Assembly: GCA_958425285.1 (NCBI GenBank)
Contig: CATZVV010000003.1
Coordinates: 1 to 26,304, forward strand
Reading direction: 5' to 3'
Origin: an uncultured Lachnoclostridium sp.
GTDB taxonomy: Bacteria; Bacillota; Clostridia; Lachnospirales; Lachnospiraceae
DNA length: 26,304 nucleotides
Below the pieces are notes generated by a model. The model saw nothing but the letters and a program-made list of their open reading frames with translations. It had not been told where the DNA came from and did not search any database. How positions within the stretch are numbered: the first letter of the stretch is position 1; every line of letters starts with the position of its first letter. A program made the position numbers and the translations under genes. Shown here piece after piece: positions 1 through 7,579 of this stretch.

Positions 1-1133
1 AAGGCTATGAAAAATTTGACGATATTTTAGCTGCCATTAATCAATATGAAGATGCTCAGACCAAACTAGTCGAATGGGATATTAATGACACAACGCATAT
101 ATTTTTCCACTCTCTCATTGTCGATACAAAAAAGGCATTTGATAAAGATGAGAGGGAAAATGGATATGACATGTATATGACTACCATCTCTGAATTTAAT
201 AAGATGATGGAAAGCATGTATAAAAGAGGCTATGTACTGGTAACACCTTATCAAATGTCAAAACGTGAAAAGAATAAACGTGGAAAGGAAGAGATGGTTG
301 AACAGTCCATTCTACTTCCCAAAGGAAAGAAAGCATTTGTCCTTTCTGTTGATGATGTCAGTTATTATCAATATATGAATGGCGACGGCTTTGCCTCCCG
401 CCTCATCATAGATGAAAACGGCGATATAAAAAATGAAATGGACATGGAAGATGGAAGCACACAGATTGGTGATTTTGACGTTGCTCCCTTACTGGAACGC
501 TTCCTTGAAAAACACCCTGATTTTTCCTATAAAGGTGCACGCGGAATACTTGCTCTTACCGGCTATGATGGCGTACTTGGTTATCGTACCTCAGAATCTC
601 AACACAAAAATAATGAGCAGTTTGTGAAGGACCATCCGGATTATAATTTTGAGGAAGAATGTAAAAAAGCCAAAGCCGTTGTTGCCGGCTTAAAGGCAAA
701 GGGGTGGATGTTTGCTAGCCATAGCTACTCCCACAACAATATCGGGCAGCAGGCAACTGGTGACAAAAAGCCAATGAGTTATAAAAATTTTGTGCACGAT
801 ACTGATATGTGGGAGAAAGAAGTGGAATCAATCTTAGGGGAAACAGACATTATCATCTTTCCACAAGGAACCTACCTAAATGAGCAGGGGCGCCCCGACT
901 GGAAACCATATCTGAAATCCAATACACATTACAAGTACTTGCGAAAAAAGGGATTTCGTTACTATTTTGGTGTTGGCGGCTATCAACCGTGGGTTCAATC
1001 TACAAATGATTATCTTCGCCAGGATCGGATTAATTTTGATGGCGTTGAAATGCGAAATTCACCCCAACTGCTAAAACCGTTTTTTAACCCTGCCAAAGTA
1101 TATGATAAGAGCAGACCTACGAAACTGAAATAA
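1..1133 (+). CDS. Polysaccharide deacetylase-like protein (5' end outside window)
   Basis: The reading frame is open from base 3 and runs to a TAA at 1131-1133, so about 376 C-terminal residues are visible. The ATG at 171 is internal, because clear coding sequence (…FFHSLIVDTKKAFD…) precedes it without a stop. Two NodB-fold motifs are visible: SVDD (place of the catalytic/metal Asp pair) and HSYSH in FASHSYSHNNIG (the HxxxH metal-binding motif). A FPQGTY stretch may be the third motif. Family knowledge: such enzymes remove N- or O-acetyl groups from cell-wall or extracellular polysaccharide using a divalent metal. The substrate cannot be read here. Between the first motif and HSYSH there is a longer spacer than in minimal deacetylases, so this is a divergent subgroup. 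Any signal peptide or membrane anchor would lie outside the window. The 3' end overlaps the convergent nucleoside phosphorylase gene by 17 bp. Confidence 0.72.
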   Translation, partial: GYEKFDDILAAINQYEDAQTKLVEWDINDTTHIFFHSLIVDTKKAFDKDERENGYDMYMTTISEFNKMMESMYKRGYVLVTPYQMSKREKNKRGKEEMVEQSILLPKGKKAFVLSVDDVSYYQYMNGDGFASRLIIDENGDIKNEMDMEDGSTQIGDFDVAPLLERFLEKHPDFSYKGARGILALTGYDGVLGYRTSESQHKNNEQFVKDHPDYNFEEECKKAKAVVAGLKAKGWMFASHSYSHNNIGQQATGDKKPMSYKNFVHDTDMWEKEVESILGETDIIIFPQGTYLNEQGRPDWKPYLKSNTHYKYLRKKGFRYYFGVGGYQPWVQSTNDYLRQDRINFDGVEMRNSPQLLKPFFNPAKVYDKSRPTKLK

Positions 1134-2436
1134 TGCGTTCATAAATACGCGAATGCTTTTCGGGAGGTTCGGAGCCAATTGAAATATGTTTTTTCATATG
1201 AGCTCCGGCCCTTCCTACTTTTTCACTGCTTCCGGCATATAAATGTGCAATTGTCTCACCCTTACTAACATAATCTCCGATTTTCTTTTGCATTACGATT
1301 CCTGCCGAAACATCAATCGTGCTTTCTTTTGTCTCTCTGCCTGCTCCAAGCATTCCAGATGCAACTCCGATTTCTTCGGTATTCATGGAAACAATGTATC
1401 CATCCTGCCACGCAGTAACATTTCCCATACATTCAGCCTTTGCAAAACAATCCGGCTCGTCGATAAATTTTACATCTCCACCCTGTGCTACTACCATTTG
1501 ACGAAACTTTTCCAAAGCACTCCCATCCTCCAGCTTTAATTTTGCAATCTGGTAACAGCTTTCATATTCAGATTCTTTCCCGGACAACCATATCATATTA
1601 GCCGCCAGTGCAAGGCATATTTCAACCAAATCAGCGGGACCGTTTCCATTTAATGTATCAATTGCCTCTTTCACTTCCAGATTATTTCCGATTGCAAAAC
1701 CTAATGGTTCATTCATATCAGTGATCAATGCCACGGTTTCCCTGCCGGCATGAGTACCAATGGCCACCATCCTCTCCGCCAATTCCTTTGCATCTTCAAT
1801 CCCTTTCATAAATGCACCACTTCCGGTTGTTACATCCAACAAAATTTTATCACTGCCGGCGGCAAGTTTTTTACTCATAACCGATGCGGCAATCAAAGGA
1901 ATGCTTTCTACCGTTGCTGTTACATCCCTCAAGGCATAAAGCATCTTATCCGCCGGAGCAAGGTCTGCAGACTGACCTGCCACACAAATGCCAACCCTGT
2001 TCACATATTGAAAAAATTCTTCCATTTCAAGTCCTGTACGAAATCCGGGGATAGACTCCAATTTATCAATTGTACCACCGGTAAAGCCAAGTCCTCTTCC
2101 ACTCATTTTCGCAACCGGGACTCCTGCCGCTGCTACAATCGGTCCTACAATCAATGTAGTCTTATCTCCAACTCCACCTGTACTATGCTTATCCACCTTA
2201 GTCCCTTCAACCTTACTTAAATCCATCATCTTACCTGAATGTGCCATTGAGAGCGTCAGTGCTGTTAATTCCTGATCCGTCATCCCCTGAAAACAAACTG
2301 CCATCAACATAGCAGACATCTGATAGTCCGGAATTTCTCCTGCTGTATACTGCTCTATCATCTTTTGAATATCTTCTCTGGAAATTTCTCTTCCACACTT
2401 TTTATCATGAATCAAATCTACAAAACGTTTTTCCAT
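1117..2436 (-). CDS. pdp: Pyrimidine-nucleoside phosphorylase
   Basis: 439 residues, the normal length for the thymidine/pyrimidine-nucleoside phosphorylase family. The enzyme splits uridine, thymidine or deoxyuridine with phosphate into base and (deoxy)ribose-1-phosphate, for cytoplasmic pyrimidine salvage. The phosphate-binding segment DKHSTGGVGDK (around residues 82-92) and the family signature SGRGLGFTGGTIDKLES follow the N-terminal helical domain. The C-terminal part (IGVASGMLGAGR, then a biotinyl-like fold segment) is also complete. The start is supported by GGGAGG upstream of the ATG at 2434-2436. The 3' end runs 17 bp into the convergent deacetylase gene. Neighbours are not salvage genes, so it appears to be a single-gene unit. 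Pdp rather than strict thymidine phosphorylase is inferred from the Gram-positive context; substrate range is not proven. Confidence 0.93.
   Translation of the reverse strand: MEKRFVDLIHDKKCGREISREDIQKMIEQYTAGEIPDYQMSAMLMAVCFQGMTDQELTALTLSMAHSGKMMDLSKVEGTKVDKHSTGGVGDKTTLIVGPIVAAAGVPVAKMSGRGLGFTGGTIDKLESIPGFRTGLEMEEFFQYVNRVGICVAGQSADLAPADKMLYALRDVTATVESIPLIAASVMSKKLAAGSDKILLDVTTGSGAFMKGIEDAKELAERMVAIGTHAGRETVALITDMNEPLGFAIGNNLEVKEAIDTLNGNGPADLVEICLALAANMIWLSGKESEYESCYQIAKLKLEDGSALEKFRQMVVAQGGDVKFIDEPDCFAKAECMGNVTAWQDGYIVSMNTEEIGVASGMLGAGRETKESTIDVSAGIVMQKKIGDYVSKGETIAHLYAGSSEKVGRAGAHMKKHISIGSEPPEKHSRIYERIISVS
1135..1160 (+). terminator. Weak terminator-like hairpin after the deacetylase gene
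   Basis: GCGTTC (1135-1140) can pair with GAATGC (1151-1156) with one G-T pair, around a 10-nt loop, and is followed by four T. It lies inside the 3' end of the convergent phosphorylase gene. The stem is short, so this is only a possible terminator. Confidence 0.28.
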
Positions 2437-2488
2437 CTGCCACCAACCTCCCTTTCAATAGGATGTGTTACTCTCATTTAATAAAATG

Positions 2489-2497
2489 ATTATAGCA
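2489..2497 (-). promoter_or_regulatory. Extended -10 promoter of pdp
   Basis: On the minus strand the sequence reads TGC-TATAAT, a perfect -10 with an extended TGn element, about 55 bp before the pdp start. No convincing -35 is seen at 17 bp, which fits an extended -10 promoter. Confidence 0.5.
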
Positions 2498-2529
2498 TAA
2501 CCCTCTTCTTTATGGTAAAATATTTTTGA

Positions 2530-2547
2530 CTTTACATAATTGTAAAG
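2530..2547. promoter_or_regulatory. Dyad (operator-like) element
   Basis: CTTTACA-taat-TGTAAAG is a perfect 7-bp inverted repeat. It sits about 35 bp upstream of the pdp -10 element and about 50 bp before the symporter remnant. It could be a repressor or activator site; no regulator is identified. Confidence 0.35.
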
Positions 2548-2598
2548 AAATAAAAATGGGCCCGGCCGCAAGTATATAAGCGGCAGAATGGAGGAAAA

Positions 2599-3006
2599 AT
2601 GAATTATGAAACACTTTGTATTATTATCGTTTCCGTCCTTGCTGCCCTTTTGGTTTCTGTAGAGAACCCGGCCCCTGGCAGCATCCTTGCTAAGATAAAT
2701 GAGTCGGTCTTTAAGTTAGTTGCCTTTGCATGGTCAGGATTCGGTGCTGCTTTTGGACCAATTGTACTCTTTTCATTATTCTGGAAAAGAACTACAAAAC
2801 CTGCAGCCTTCGCCGGAATTATCTCCGGTGGTTTAACTGCCTGTATCTGGTGGTTAAACAGTGGAGGAATTTTTGATATATATGAAATTGTTTCTGGCTT
2901 TATTGTGTCCTCACTTGTTATTGTATTAGTGAGTCTATTTACAAACGTAACACAGGAAATGGAATATGAATTTGAATTAGCAAAATCCGCAGAAATTGAC
3001 GAATAA
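2599..3006 (+). pseudogene. C-terminal remnant of a sodium:solute (proline-type) symporter
   Basis: The 135-residue reading frame matches the last membrane segments of the SSS family (PutP type): FAWSGFGAAFGPIVLFSLFWKR followed by two further hydrophobic segments. In PutP this lies near the end of a protein of about 500 residues, so roughly three quarters of the gene is missing. Upstream, the same frame meets a stop at 2551, and I see no symporter sequence in any forward frame back to pdp. The remaining frame has no internal stop, and GGAGG lies 4 nt before its ATG, so a short membrane protein could still be made. It ends 19 bp before tmcAL. Alternative: a real small membrane protein derived from the transporter. 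The family match is confident; calling it broken is inferred from length. Confidence 0.7.
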
Positions 3007-3025
3007 TCAATGAATGGAGGGTATC

Positions 3026-4219
3026 ATGGCAGCAGTTGGACTGATTACTGAATATAATCCGTTTCACAACGGACACAAATTTCATTTACAAAAAGCACTT
3101 GAACTGACTAAAAGTGATACCTCCGTTGTGATTATGAATGGAAATTTTGTGCAGCGTGGTATGCCGGCCATTGCAGATAAATATACAAGAACTGAAATGG
3201 CACTTGCGGAAGGAGCTGATTTTGTATTTGAACTTCCCGTTCAATTCGGACTTTCCAGTGCAGAAGATTTTGCTCGGGGTAGTGTTCTGATGCTTCATGA
3301 ACTCGGTTTCGTGGATTCACTTTGTTTTGGAAGCGAATCCGGTAATATAAATCAATTAGACCAATTTGCCGAATTATTTGCAAATGAACCGACAAAATAC
3401 AAGAAAGACTTGAATTTTCTGTTGAAAGAAGGATTTTCCTATCCGGCAGCGCGTGAAAAAGCAGCATTGAAAGCATTAGACTTTACAGGAGTTTCTCCTC
3501 TCTCCACTTCGAATAACCTGCTTGGGATTGAATACTTAAAAGCCTTAAAACAATTTCACTGCACAATACAGCCATTTACAATTACCCGTACGGGTACTGG
3601 TTATCACGATTTAAATACAAAAGGAGGTATTGCCTCTGCTTCTGCCATTCGTATGATGAATACATCAAAGGAACGAAAAGCAGTCATGCCTGAAAATGCC
3701 GCACAGATTTATGAAAACTATCGAACCACACATAACCTGATTGACATCCGGCATTTCTCCGATATGATTTATTATGCACTTATGCAGAACCGGGACAGAC
3801 TAGAATACTTTAAAGATATTTCTTTGGACCTTGCAAATCGAATTCGAAATGCACTTCCATATTATACGGATGCTGTTTCTTTTCTGGAACGTTTGGATAC
3901 AAAACAATACACAAGAGTCCGGCTAAACCGCTGTCTGTTTCAAGTCTTAATTGGGTTAGAAAAACAATCCGCTATATATGATTCCATTCCACTTCGTCTT
4001 TTGGGCATGCGCAAAGAAAAAAGCCACTTACTAAATCGCATTCCCAACCGTCAATTACTTGTCACAAAGCCTTCGAAAGCAAAAGAAACCCTTTCCAGAG
4101 AAGCATATACCATTCTGGAAACGGATTTCTTTGCTACTGATTTATATTCATTTGTAAGTTCTGCCGGACAAACACTGAGGGCAGATAGTGAATATAAACA
4201 TTCACCTATTATTTATTAG
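3026..4219 (+). CDS. tmcAL: tRNA(Met) cytidine acetate ligase (TmcAL, YlbM family)
   Basis: The protein begins MAAVGLITEYNPFHNGH; the HNGH is the nucleotidyltransferase HxGH motif that binds ATP. Family knowledge: TmcAL activates acetate with ATP and acetylates the wobble cytidine C34 of elongator tRNA-Met, giving ac4C, which guards against misreading of AUA codons. The later segments MNGNFVQRG, FELPVQFGLSSAEDFARG and FGSESG are typical of the family, and the length (397 residues) is normal. An in-frame ATG exists at 3014, but it has no ribosome binding site. GGAGG at 3016-3020 sits 5 nt before the ATG at 3026, so I use that start. The gene follows the symporter remnant by 19 bp and may share its transcript. 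Its last 4 bp overlap the convergent malQ stop. Confidence 0.9.
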   Translation: MAAVGLITEYNPFHNGHKFHLQKALELTKSDTSVVIMNGNFVQRGMPAIADKYTRTEMALAEGADFVFELPVQFGLSSAEDFARGSVLMLHELGFVDSLCFGSESGNINQLDQFAELFANEPTKYKKDLNFLLKEGFSYPAAREKAALKALDFTGVSPLSTSNNLLGIEYLKALKQFHCTIQPFTITRTGTGYHDLNTKGGIASASAIRMMNTSKERKAVMPENAAQIYENYRTTHNLIDIRHFSDMIYYALMQNRDRLEYFKDISLDLANRIRNALPYYTDAVSFLERLDTKQYTRVRLNRCLFQVLIGLEKQSAIYDSIPLRLLGMRKEKSHLLNRIPNRQLLVTKPSKAKETLSREAYTILETDFFATDLYSFVSSAGQTLRADSEYKHSPIIY

Positions 4220-5718
4220 AACCGCCCGTATATTTTTGTCATTTCTAATATTTGATGTGCCAGTTCTGCTGTTATATCGTCCTTGCCCATACGCCATTTC
4301 CAATTGTCTCCTAACGTCGACGGTGTATTTATCCTAGCATCATCCCCCAGCAATAAAAAATCCTGCATGGGTATGATGCAAAGGGTTGCTACACTCCGCA
4401 TGGCAAGACTGATTAGATGCCATGTCAATTTTTCATTACTTATTTCGTCCCGGACATTCATATATTTTAATGCTACATTTTTATCCTGCTCCGGCAAGTG
4501 CTCAAACCATCCTTTTGTCGTTTCATTGTCATGAGTTCCGGTATAGACAACACAATTTTTATCATAATTATGTGGCATATAATCACTTTCTTCCCTTGTA
4601 TCAAAAGCAAATTGCAGTACTTTCATCCCTGGAAAACCAGTATCTTTCAAAAGATTTCTTACTGTATCCGTCAAAAATCCCAAATCCTCAGCAATAATAT
4701 TTAACTCTCCTAAACGCTCCTCTAATCTACTAAAAATAGATATACCAGGTCCTTTTTCCCAATGACCGCCCACTGCATTCGGACTTCCATACGGAATGGA
4801 ATAATATTCATCAAAACCGCGGAAATGATCAATCCGAATCAAATCGTACCATCCAATACAACTCTGGATTCTTTGAATCCACCACTCAAATCCGGTCTCC
4901 TCATGGATGCTCCAATCATATAAAGGATTTCCCCATAGCTGCCCCGTAGCGGAAAATCCATCTGGTGGACAACCGGCCACCGCAATGGGAATACAATTTT
5001 CATCAAACTGAAACAATTCAGGATTCGCCCATGCATCTGCACTATCTGCCGAAACATAGATGGGAATATCTCCGATAATCTGTATCCCTTGTTCATTGGC
5101 ATAAGTTTTCAGTTTACTCCACTGCCTAGAAAATTCAAATTGTAAAAATTCATAAAATAGTACATCATCCTTACAGATCTCCCTATATTTCTGCAATGCC
5201 TCTGGTTTTCTTAGACGAATCTCTTCTTCCCACTCTGTAAAAGCAATTCCATTTTTTAAATCTTTTATTGCCATAAAAAGCGCATAATCCTCAAGCCAAT
5301 TCTTCTTTTCATCTACAAACTTCCAAAACTCCTGATTTTTCATAACGTCTGACCGTTCAAAAGCGCGCCTTAGTAATGGAAAACGTCCCCTATAAAGCTT
5401 TTCGTATTCAATGTAGTTTGGATGCCCGGTAAAATCAATGGCATCACACTCTTCTTTTGTCAGAACTCCCTGTTCAATAAACTCCTGCAATGAAATAAAA
5501 TATGGATTACCTGCAAAGGTTGAAAAAGATTGATATGGAGAGTCTCCATATCCCGTCGGCCCTAATGGAAGTATCTGCCAGTATTTTTGTCCTGCTTCTT
5601 TTAATTGATTGACAAACCGGTAAGCCTCCTGATCAAATGCTCCAATTCCATATTGGGAAGGCAGACTACTGATTGGAAGCAAAATTCCGTTTGCCCGTTT
5701 AATTGAAACTGTCTCCAT
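4216..5718 (-). CDS. malQ: 4-alpha-glucanotransferase (amylomaltase)
   Basis: A 500-residue GH77 enzyme. It transfers alpha-1,4-glucan segments between maltodextrins, releasing glucose, in the cytoplasm. The three catalytic acids are visible: the nucleophile D297 in RIDHFRGF, acid/base E344 in IIAEDLGFL, and D397 in TGTHDNETT. The substrate-loop region PPDGFSATGQLWGNPLY and the C-terminal LGDNWKWRM are also intact. The frame stays open to an ATG at 5772, but the ATG at 5716-5718 (METVSIKRANGILLPISSLPS) has a GAGG 7 nt upstream and matches where the family begins, so I start there. It is divergent from asnS, with its own promoter at 5816-5844. Together with glgC/glgD in this window it points to glycogen or maltodextrin turnover. 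Confidence 0.95.
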   Translation of the reverse strand: METVSIKRANGILLPISSLPSQYGIGAFDQEAYRFVNQLKEAGQKYWQILPLGPTGYGDSPYQSFSTFAGNPYFISLQEFIEQGVLTKEECDAIDFTGHPNYIEYEKLYRGRFPLLRRAFERSDVMKNQEFWKFVDEKKNWLEDYALFMAIKDLKNGIAFTEWEEEIRLRKPEALQKYREICKDDVLFYEFLQFEFSRQWSKLKTYANEQGIQIIGDIPIYVSADSADAWANPELFQFDENCIPIAVAGCPPDGFSATGQLWGNPLYDWSIHEETGFEWWIQRIQSCIGWYDLIRIDHFRGFDEYYSIPYGSPNAVGGHWEKGPGISIFSRLEERLGELNIIAEDLGFLTDTVRNLLKDTGFPGMKVLQFAFDTREESDYMPHNYDKNCVVYTGTHDNETTKGWFEHLPEQDKNVALKYMNVRDEISNEKLTWHLISLAMRSVATLCIIPMQDFLLLGDDARINTPSTLGDNWKWRMGKDDITAELAHQILEMTKIYGRF

Positions 5719-5815
5719 TTTTACCTCATTTCTGCGTTGCTTTTTGTACATAACAAGTTTTTTGTCAAACAACGCACAGACAAAAACTTTCGTTACAACA
5801 TTTCACGTATGATTT

Positions 5816-5844
5816 ATTTTACCTTTTCTTTTTGGCTGCGTCAA
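5816..5844 (-). promoter_or_regulatory. Promoter of malQ
   Basis: On the minus strand TTGACG (5844-5839) and TAAAAT (5821-5816) are separated by exactly 17 bp. This gives a leader of about 90 nt before the malQ ATG. The 333-bp gap 5719-6051 between malQ and asnS holds this promoter, the asnS promoter and the asnS leader, and no gene. Confidence 0.6.
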
Positions 5845-5891
5845 TGTTATCATTATTTTCATTTTCTCTAAAAATCATGCAAATACCACCA

Positions 5892-5920
5892 TTGCTTTTT
5901 ACAGAAGTTTGTTTTAGAAT
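5892..5920 (+). promoter_or_regulatory. Promoter of asnS
   Basis: TTGCTT (5892-5897) and TAGAAT (5915-5920) are separated by 17 bp. Transcription would start near 5927, just before the structured leader, leaving about 125 nt upstream of the asnS ATG. Confidence 0.55.
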
Positions 5921-5926
5921 GGAATG

Positions 5927-6051
5927 CATAATGATTTTTCACATCACTATTTGTGCTGAAGCGTCACAAATAGTAATCATGCACAGCAGAGGTAATGCAT
6001 TGCAGATTTCTCTGTGTGCATCCTACACTACGCTTCAGAATGGGGACTATT
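5927..6051 (+). promoter_or_regulatory. Structured 5' leader of asnS (candidate cis-regulatory RNA)
   Basis: Three perfect or near-perfect pairings occur within 100 nt. Hairpin 1: ACTATTTGTG (5946-5955) with CACAAATAGT (5965-5974), 10 of 10 bp, closing a 9-nt loop CTGAAGCGT (5956-5964). Hairpin 2: ATGCACA-G-CAGAG (5979-5991) with CTCTG-TGTGCAT (6010-6021), 12 bp with one bulged G. Long-range pairing: the whole hairpin-1 loop is complementary, 9 of 9, to ACGCTTCAG (6030-6038), which ends 3 nt before the GGGG of the asnS Shine-Dalgarno (6042-6045). An outer ATGATT/AATCAT pairing (5931-5936 with 5975-5980) competes with the first base pairs of hairpin 2. No T-box core (TGGnACCGCG-like), terminator or uORF with its own ribosome site is seen. 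Inference: the loop-to-3' pairing could form a pseudoknot, or an alternative stem, that limits ribosome access. The ligand or protein, if any, is unknown. Confidence 0.55.
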
Positions 6052-7443
6052 ATGATACAAACTACAACCATTCGGGAATTATGGAAAAATCCCGAAACTC
6101 ATTTTCAAAAGACAATAACCGTAGCCGGCTGGGTTCGTGCAAACCGTGATTCAAAAAAGTTTGGCTTTATCATGCTAAACGATGGCACCTTTTTTAAAGC
6201 ACTTCAGCTCGTCTATAGTGAAGATACAACCCAAAACTTTTCTGAAGCAGTAAAAATCCCGGTAGGGACTGCCCTTCTGGCTACTGGGATTTTGGTTCAA
6301 ACCGAAGGTGCAAAACAGCCCTTTGAATTACAGGTACAGACAATTCAAATTGAAGGCCTCTGCGAAAATAGTTATCCGCTTCAAAAAAAACGCCACTCTT
6401 TGGAATTTTTACGCGGAATCCCTCACTTACGTGCACGTACAAATACATTTCAAGCAGTTTTTCGCATTCGCTCTCTGGTCGCCCATGCCATTCACTGCTT
6501 TTTTCAGGAAAATGATTTCGTATATGTTCACACCCCGATTATTACAGGTAGTGATTGTGAGGGAGCTGGAGAGATGTTTCAGGTTACCACTCTAAATCTG
6601 GAGCAATTATCTGCATCCGATACAACGCCTGATTACTCGCAGGACTTTTTTGGACAACCTGTTCATTTAACAGTCAGCGGACAACTCGATGGAGAGACCT
6701 TTGCGCAGGCTTTTCGCAATATTTATACATTTGGTCCGACTTTCCGTGCTGAGAACTCCAATACACCACGCCACGCCGCAGAATTCTGGATGATTGAACC
6801 AGAAATTGCTTTTGCAGATTTAGAAGATGATATGCAGCTAGCAGAAGAAATGATTAAATACATCATTTCCTATGTCTTGGAACACGGTAAAGAGGAAATA
6901 GAATTTTTAAATCAATTTGTTGACAAAGGGTTGCTTAACCGTCTGACTCATGTCAGAGGTTCTGACTTTGCTCATGTCACATATACTGAGGCAATTGAAA
7001 TTCTGGAAAAAGAGAACGAAAATTTTGAATATAAGGTTTCATGGGGATGTGACCTGCAGACAGAGCATGAACGGTATCTGACCGAACAAGTCTTTATGCG
7101 TCCGGTTTTTGTGACTGATTATCCGAAAGACATTAAGGCATTTTACATGAAATGCAATAAAGATGGAAAAACAGTTGCCGCCATGGATTTACTTGTTCCC
7201 GGTATCGGGGAAATTATCGGCGGAAGCCAGCGTGAGGATAACTATGAGACTTTAAGGACAAGAATGGATGAGTTGGGGCTGGATGCTAAGGATTATAAAC
7301 AATATCTGGATTTGCGCCGTTATGGTTCTGCCAGACATTCAGGCTTTGGTCTTGGTTTTGAACGGATGGTCATGTATGTAACAGGAATTAATAATATCCG
7401 AGACGTTCTCCCATTTCCAAGAACCGTCGGAACACTACGATAA
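6052..7443 (+). CDS. asnS: Asparagine--tRNA ligase
   Basis: 463 residues, the usual length of a class IIb AsnRS. It charges tRNA-Asn with asparagine in the cytoplasm. The N-terminal OB-fold anticodon-binding domain is visible (VAGWVRANRDSKKFGFIMLNDG). The class II catalytic core follows, with motif 2 FRAENSNTPRHAAEFWMIEPE and motif 3 GFGLGFERMVMYVTG. The tRNA-synthetase insert DLEDDMQLAEEMIKYI marks AsnRS rather than AspRS. The frame is open to an ATG at 5995, but the residues before 6052 do not resemble the family. A GGGG at 6042-6045 precedes the ATG at 6052, where the family's usual N-terminus begins. The long structured leader suggests regulation after transcription initiation. Downstream, the hairpin at 7533-7562 can stop transcription. 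Confidence 0.95.
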   Translation: MIQTTTIRELWKNPETHFQKTITVAGWVRANRDSKKFGFIMLNDGTFFKALQLVYSEDTTQNFSEAVKIPVGTALLATGILVQTEGAKQPFELQVQTIQIEGLCENSYPLQKKRHSLEFLRGIPHLRARTNTFQAVFRIRSLVAHAIHCFFQENDFVYVHTPIITGSDCEGAGEMFQVTTLNLEQLSASDTTPDYSQDFFGQPVHLTVSGQLDGETFAQAFRNIYTFGPTFRAENSNTPRHAAEFWMIEPEIAFADLEDDMQLAEEMIKYIISYVLEHGKEEIEFLNQFVDKGLLNRLTHVRGSDFAHVTYTEAIEILEKENENFEYKVSWGCDLQTEHERYLTEQVFMRPVFVTDYPKDIKAFYMKCNKDGKTVAAMDLLVPGIGEIIGGSQREDNYETLRTRMDELGLDAKDYKQYLDLRRYGSARHSGFGLGFERMVMYVTGINNIRDVLPFPRTVGTLR

Positions 7444-7526
7444 AAGTCAGCCTTTTCCCTTTCCCGCTTTTTATTTAAAGATCAGGTAATACTTACACCC
7501 ATTAGAAGCGTGCGCCGCAAGCGCAC

Positions 7527-7565
7527 AAAAAAATGCCGGGGCAGACACGCTGCCACCGGCATTTT
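7527..7565. terminator. Bidirectional terminator between asnS and the GH97 gene
   Basis: ATGCCGG-GGCAG (7533-7544) pairs with CTGCC-A-CCGGCAT (7550-7562): 12 bp with one bulge and a 5-nt loop. On the minus strand seven T follow, a strong terminator for the GH97 gene. On the plus strand only four T follow, weaker for asnS. A second small hairpin GTGCGC/GCGCAC (7510-7526) lies next to it. Confidence 0.85.
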
Positions 7566-7579
7566 ACAATGAGAAGGTT

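Noticed and set aside
1750..2220. 156-codon forward frame inside pdp
   Set aside because: Antisense shadow of a well-conserved enzyme; Cys/His-rich composition typical of antisense frames and no ribosome site.
3014..3025. Upstream ATG for tmcAL
   Set aside because: Its codons contain the GGAGG that serves the ATG at 3026; nothing resembling a ribosome site lies before 3014.
5927..6051. T-box riboswitch for asnS
   Set aside because: No TGGnACC-type T-box sequence, no antiterminator/terminator pair and the region is too short for a usual T-box.
5832..6149. 105-codon forward reading frame over the asnS leader
   Set aside because: It runs out of frame into asnS, has no ribosome binding site and a non-protein-like composition.
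7510..7526. GTGCGC/GCGCAC hairpin as a separate terminator
   Set aside because: On the plus strand it is followed by A, not T; on the minus strand it lies beyond the strong terminator.
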